Part shown: piece by piece, positions 59,743 to 64,000 of the stretch
Layout: each line of letters opens with the position of its first letter
Numbering within the stretch: position 1 is the first letter of the stretch
Assembly: GCA_951217055.1 (NCBI GenBank)
Contig: OX578277.1
Coordinates: 60,260,173 to 60,324,172, forward strand
From: Gerris lacustris
Taxonomy: Eukaryota > Arthropoda > Insecta > Hemiptera > Gerridae
DNA length: 64,000 bases
Direction: 5' to 3'
Translations under genes and position numbers: made by a program
The notes under the pieces: generated by a model
The model's database searches: none
The model's input: the letters and a program-made list of their open reading frames with translations, nothing else
Told to the model about the DNA's origin: nothing

Positions 59743-61092
59743 ATGGACATTTGCGAGCCCCCAGATTCTGGGGGGCAGACTTTACCCTTACAAACTGATT
59801 TAAAAAAAAATAATGTTTATCTACCAAAAATGACAACATCGAAACATGACAATTCCAGAGACACCTTTCCGAATAATAAAAGAAGAAAACCAGACTCACC
59901 CACGCCAATACTCCCGACATTACCCAAAGAAAACCTGACTTTCCTTGTAATAAAAAGAACTAAAGGAGAATCTTTCTCCAAGGTCTCACCTTTCCTAATA
60001 GAAAAGATGTTATCCCAAATCTCAGGCGACGTTAGGGCCGCCAAGAAATTAAAGGATGGCTCTTTACTAGTAGAAACCGTTTCAAGAGTTCAGGCTGACA
60101 AATTAATTTCACAACTTCCTAAGAGCCCGTTCTTATCTGTATCTGTGGAGCCGCACAACTCGCTTAACAAAGTAAAAGGTGTAATAACCTGTAACGACTT
60201 AGACTCGGAATCCTTAGACGACATAAAAGATAACTTAAAATATCAAGGTGTTGTCGATATTAGAAGAATAACTAGAAAACGAAATCAAATCCTAGAACCA
60301 ACCCACAGCTATATTATAACATTCAACGTCTCATCTCTCCCTGACAAAATTAAAGTTGGATATCTGTCAGTCCCTGTAAGACCATACATACCTTTACCCA
60401 TAAAATGTTTCCAGTGCTTTAAATTCAACCACCTGAAGGTCCATTGCCAATCTGCACCTAAGTGTCCTGATTGTGGAGACCCACAACATGAGAACCTAAC
60501 ATGTCCCAATCCCAAAAAATGTATTAACTGTGATGGAAAACACTCGGCACTAGATAGGAATTGCCCTAGATGGATATTGGAGAAAAAAATTATAGAAATA
60601 AAAACATTAGAAAAAACTTCATACTTAGAGGCAAAGAAAAAAATAATGATCACACAACCAATGTCGAAACCATTCTCTTCTCTTTTCACCCCCAACATTA
60701 GTGTGTGTAAAGAGTGTGAATCCAAGAAAAAGAAAACTAGAGAGCAGGGGACTCAATGCGGAGCTAACAATATACCAAAACAAGACCCACAAATGACAAA
60801 TATTAAGACACCAACTACCTCAAAAATCACGACTATGCCACAAACAACTCAAACAATCAGTACAGACACGACAAATATCAAAAAGATTATCAAACAGGAT
60901 GAAGCCCAACCAGAAAAAGTTAAAGATAATAGGCAAAGCTCAAATATTAGCGTTAGCACTCAGGCAGAGTATGAAATGATGTGGATCAACCAGTGGGACT
61001 CTGAAGAAACAAACTCCAGTAGCGAAACTGCAGGCAGAAAAACAAGACTACGAGGAAAGAAAAAGAACAAGAAACAAACAGGAAGCAATTAA
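59743..61092 (+). CDS. LINE ORF1, Gag-like nucleic-acid-binding protein
   Basis: 449 aa, intact. ORF1 proteins of I/Jockey-type LINEs coat the element RNA and act as chaperones. Three zinc knuckles lie at about 222-280: CFQCFKFNHLKVHC and CPDCGDPQHENLTC (both CX2CX4HX4C), then CINCDGKHSALDRNC (variant spacing). The N-terminal 200 residues hold an RRM-like region as in related proteins (inference). The C-terminus is Lys/Thr/Ser-rich, with a basic tail KTRLRGKKKNKKQ. The stop is 9 bases before the ORF2 start codon, a typical LINE arrangement. Confidence 0.92.
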   Translation: MDICEPPDSGGQTLPLQTDLKKNNVYLPKMTTSKHDNSRDTFPNNKRRKPDSPTPILPTLPKENLTFLVIKRTKGESFSKVSPFLIEKMLSQISGDVRAAKKLKDGSLLVETVSRVQADKLISQLPKSPFLSVSVEPHNSLNKVKGVITCNDLDSESLDDIKDNLKYQGVVDIRRITRKRNQILEPTHSYIITFNVSSLPDKIKVGYLSVPVRPYIPLPIKCFQCFKFNHLKVHCQSAPKCPDCGDPQHENLTCPNPKKCINCDGKHSALDRNCPRWILEKKIIEIKTLEKTSYLEAKKKIMITQPMSKPFSSLFTPNISVCKECESKKKKTREQGTQCGANNIPKQDPQMTNIKTPTTSKITTMPQTTQTISTDTTNIKKIIKQDEAQPEKVKDNRQSSNISVSTQAEYEMMWINQWDSEETNSSSETAGRKTRLRGKKKNKKQTGSN

Positions 61093-61101
61093 TAATTTTA
61101 A

Positions 61102-64000
61102 ATGCACAACAGCCTTAGAATTTGCTCGTGGAATTGTAAAGGCTACAGATCACGCATTGAAGACATCCGACTCCTAGTCCACGAAACCCAGCCCCATATC
61201 CTGATGCTTCAGGAAACACATTTACCATCCAAAAACAACCTTAGTGTACCAGGGTATGTAACATATCGAAAGGACCCCCCTCAGGAAACAAGACAAGGAG
61301 GATTAGCTGTACTCGCAAACTCAACTCTCCCCAGCAGAGAAGTAACAATCAACACTCACCTTTCTGTACTTGCTGTACGCATTGGAGCTACCTATCCAGT
61401 TACTTTGTGTAATCTGTACATAGGTTGTGAAGATGTCGTTACCGTAGCTCAGCTAAATAATATTTTAAACAAACTTCCACCACCTTATATTATGGCAGGA
61501 GACTTCAATGCGCATAACCCACTATGGGGATCTCCTAAACACGACTGTAGGGGTAGGGAGATAGAAAAATTCATTGACCAAAATGACCTCTTCTTATTTA
61601 ATAACAAAGAAGCAACCTATTTCGATGCACGTACAGGGAAATTGGACTCTTTAGATTTGGCAATGGCAGTACCACTGCTTGGACAAATTTCTGAATTTAG
61701 TGTATCGTCTCACATACATGGAAGCGATCATTTCCCATTATTTATAACCTTATTTCCAGCGAATCCACGAGCTAGACGAACAGCCCGCTGGTCTTTGAAA
61801 AACGCTGATTGGGAGGCTTACCAAAAATACTTGACGGAATTGCCCGTATTTCGATTATTAGATGAGCACAAAGAATCTGAAGAACTGTTAAAATTCATAA
61901 CTGCATCTATCATCAACGCAGCTAATAACTCAATCCCCCAAGTAAAATTAGACAGTAGTCGCCCCTTAGTTCCGTGGTGGAATGTTGAGTGCAGACGAGC
62001 CCTCAGGGACAGACGTAAAGCGCTATGGAAGTTTAAAAAATACCCTACTCACGAAAATTTAATTAAATACAAGAAAGCTAGGTCAGAAGGTAAGAAGATC
62101 TTTTCTCAAGCAAAAAAAGAATCCTGGATAAAATTTACGTCTACTCTCAATCAGCATACCCAATCATCTGAAATTTGGAAAAAGGTGAAAGCACTCGGAG
62201 GTAGAAGACAAGCTTACAGGCCACCATCACTGAAACTAGGAAATAATGACTTTGAAACAGACCCAACTAAAACAGCAGAAATGCTAGCAAGACATTTTGC
62301 TAATGTTAGCTCAACCAAAAACTATTCCAAAAAATTCCAGGATATAAAACAAAAGGCTGAAAGCAAGGATATCTGCTTCGATACAAATATCTCAGAAGAG
62401 TACAACTCACTGTATAGTCGTTGGGAACTGGAATCAGCTCTTAAGTCACTAAAAAATACTGCCCCAGGGCCAGACCAGATTTACAACATCATGCTGCAAA
62501 ACCTCCCAAATTCATTCAAGACTTACATACTAAAGCTTTACAACACCCTTTGGACAACAGATTCTTATCCCGAAAGCTGGCGGGAGGCAACTCTGATCCC
62601 AATCTCTAAACCAGGAAAAGATCCTGCTCTAGTGGAGTCATACAGACCAATAGCGATGACCAGTACCATAGGCAAGTTATTTGAGAAAATGGTTAATGCG
62701 AGGCTTATGTGGATCCTAGAATCTAAAAAGCTGTTATCCCCCCATCAAACTGGCTTCCGAAAAAATATGTCAACAATTGATAATCTTACAAGATTGGAAA
62801 GCTACGTATATGATGGATTCGCAAAGGGTAAAATAACAGTTGGGGTATTTTTCGACCTTGAAAAAGCTTATGACCGAACGTGGAGGTATGGAATTCTTAG
62901 GCAGATGTCAGACATGGGATTTAGAGGACACCTACCCATGTTTATAAGCAATTTTTTATCTGAGCGAAGATTTCGAGTACGGATAGGAGATAACTTCTCA
63001 CATCTATATACGCAGGAGAATGGAGTACCTCAGGGTTCTGTACTGAGTGTAACCCTTTTTATTTTGGCTATCAACAACGCAACAAAAGCCTTACCATCTT
63101 GTGTAGAACCCCTACTTTATGTCGACGACATTACCATCTTATTCCGATCAAAAAGTTTAGACACGGCCACCTCTATCGTGCAGCAAAGTATAAGTAGCCT
63201 TAATAATTGGGCCACTAATATCGGCTTCAATTTCTCGGCGAGCAAGACCACATGCTTAATTTTCACTCGGAAAACAAAATTAAACAATATACCAACACTA
63301 AAACTCTCTGGTGAAATTATACCATCTGTAAACAATATAAAATACTTAGGACTAACTCTAGACAGACGACTCACGTGGAAGCCTCATATCGAGTCCCTAA
63401 GAACAAAATGTTTAAAAGATTTGAACCTATTAAGGATGGTACAAGCCCAAAAGTGGGGAGCAGACAGAAATACGCTACTACTTCTCTACCGACAACTTAT
63501 TAGGTCTAAGTTGGATTATGGTTGTATGGTTTACGGTTCGGCTAAGGAAAAAGACCTGAAACGATTAGACCCGATACACCACTCAGGCATTCGCATCGCC
63601 CTTGGAGCATTTAGAACAAGCCCAGTAAAGAGCCTTCTTGTCGAGGCCAATGAACCACCTCTTGATTTAAGAAGAGATCTCCTTCTAATGCGGTATAGTT
63701 ACAGGGTACAGCAATTCAAGGAAAATCTAGTTACAAAACTAATTCTAGATCCAAAGAATTTTCTATATGAAAATAAGCCAAATCTGCCCAAATCAATAGG
63801 AAAGAAATTTGTAGACCTGAAAAGTCAATACCAGTTAGAAGACTTACCGGAGATTGCAGGACTCGTATTAAGTACTAAACCACCGTGGGTATCCAAGCGC
63901 CCCTCTATCCAACGAACAGGTAGACAGAAGAAAGCTGAGGCACAACATGAACTCTACAGACAACAACAGAACAGACATAGACATGACCACTCTGACGCTG
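61102..64000 (+). CDS. LINE ORF2, AP-endonuclease and RT (partial)
   Basis: Open without a stop for 966 codons to the window edge. Residues 1-230 form an exonuclease-endonuclease-phosphatase nuclease: ICSWNCKG, MLQETH, MAGDFNAHNPLWGS and GSDHFPLF supply the usual N, E, D/N and D-H catalytic positions. It nicks target DNA. The reverse transcriptase (about 440-760) has APGPDQIYNIML, ESYRPIAMTS, FFDLEKAYDRTW, NGVPQGSVLS and the catalytic YVDDITILF. KYLGLTLDRRLTW and the thumb region follow. It primes reverse transcription at the nick. An RNase H domain may follow off-window. Intact coding suggests a young, possibly active copy. Confidence 0.95.
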   Translation, partial: MHNSLRICSWNCKGYRSRIEDIRLLVHETQPHILMLQETHLPSKNNLSVPGYVTYRKDPPQETRQGGLAVLANSTLPSREVTINTHLSVLAVRIGATYPVTLCNLYIGCEDVVTVAQLNNILNKLPPPYIMAGDFNAHNPLWGSPKHDCRGREIEKFIDQNDLFLFNNKEATYFDARTGKLDSLDLAMAVPLLGQISEFSVSSHIHGSDHFPLFITLFPANPRARRTARWSLKNADWEAYQKYLTELPVFRLLDEHKESEELLKFITASIINAANNSIPQVKLDSSRPLVPWWNVECRRALRDRRKALWKFKKYPTHENLIKYKKARSEGKKIFSQAKKESWIKFTSTLNQHTQSSEIWKKVKALGGRRQAYRPPSLKLGNNDFETDPTKTAEMLARHFANVSSTKNYSKKFQDIKQKAESKDICFDTNISEEYNSLYSRWELESALKSLKNTAPGPDQIYNIMLQNLPNSFKTYILKLYNTLWTTDSYPESWREATLIPISKPGKDPALVESYRPIAMTSTIGKLFEKMVNARLMWILESKKLLSPHQTGFRKNMSTIDNLTRLESYVYDGFAKGKITVGVFFDLEKAYDRTWRYGILRQMSDMGFRGHLPMFISNFLSERRFRVRIGDNFSHLYTQENGVPQGSVLSVTLFILAINNATKALPSCVEPLLYVDDITILFRSKSLDTATSIVQQSISSLNNWATNIGFNFSASKTTCLIFTRKTKLNNIPTLKLSGEIIPSVNNIKYLGLTLDRRLTWKPHIESLRTKCLKDLNLLRMVQAQKWGADRNTLLLLYRQLIRSKLDYGCMVYGSAKEKDLKRLDPIHHSGIRIALGAFRTSPVKSLLVEANEPPLDLRRDLLLMRYSYRVQQFKENLVTKLILDPKNFLYENKPNLPKSIGKKFVDLKSQYQLEDLPEIAGLVLSTKPPWVSKRPSIQRTGRQKKAEAQHELYRQQQNRHRHDHSDA

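Larger units (their letters stand above)
59743..64000 (+). mobile_element. I/Jockey-superfamily LINE, 3' end off window
   Basis: Two intact ORFs in sense order, gag-like and then endonuclease-RT. The left boundary is uncertain: a 5' UTR must precede 59743 but I see no target duplication, because the partner would be beyond 64000. The RT wording (ENGVPQGSVLSVTLF, YVDDITILF) and the downstream HHSGIRIALGAFRTSPVKSL block suit the I-like clades, some of which carry RNase H after the RT. Confidence 0.9.

Noticed and set aside
60309..60725. Minus-strand 138-codon frame
   Set aside because: It is antisense to the zinc knuckles of LINE ORF1.

Overview
This is AT-rich arthropod nuclear DNA, almost certainly from an insect. 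The evidence is two multi-exon genes with the hallmarks of insect sugar gustatory receptors (Gr5a/Gr61/Gr64 clade), GT-AG introns of 0.2 to 5.5 kb, and dense insect-type transposons (hAT, BEL/Pao, Jockey, I-like LINE, Penelope traces). I cannot fix the order; a hemipteran is possible, but that is weak inference. No bacterial-type operons, rRNA genes or convincing tRNA genes were seen.

Layout. 1-14.2 kb holds no gene I can support. It contains decayed repeats, two (TA)n tracts, a hAT element (3905-7024) that carries a second long-inverted-repeat transposon inside it, a 578-bp near-perfect palindrome (10063-10640), and two more hAT-type insertions with exact 8-bp target duplications. 15.0-23.2 kb is sugar-receptor-like gene 1 (8 exons found, first exon uncertain); its introns hold two hAT-type insertions, a 45-bp minisatellite and other repeats. 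23.2-27.9 kb is intergenic and repeat-filled, including a 74-bp hairpin-unit array split by a 0.6-kb repeat. 27.9-34.2 kb is a BEL/Pao LTR retrotransposon on the minus strand, with apparently identical 268-bp LTRs and a 5-bp target duplication, but with an internal deletion and two frameshifts. 34.5-41.4 kb is a giant A-run/T-run satellite that reverses orientation near 36.74 kb and is interleaved with three copies of a 345-bp unit. 43.9-56.1 kb is sugar-receptor gene 2 (9 exons, 453 aa, all splice phases consistent), with a 5'-truncated Jockey element and a foldback element in its introns. 56.1-59.7 kb holds TE debris: a Penelope-type hammerhead-like motif and a retroviral-type gag/protease fragment broken by a hAT-like end. 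From 59.7 kb to the window edge runs a LINE with ORF1 (three zinc knuckles) and an uninterrupted endonuclease-RT ORF2.

How the parts relate. The two receptor genes are head-to-tail paralogues. All eight comparable exons have matching splice phases, and six have identical lengths, so they arose by tandem duplication. Sugar receptors of this clade usually act as heteromeric ligand-gated cation channels in taste neurons, so the pair may be co-expressed subunits; this is inference. The remaining DNA is mainly layered transposon insertions, several datable relative to one another by nesting.
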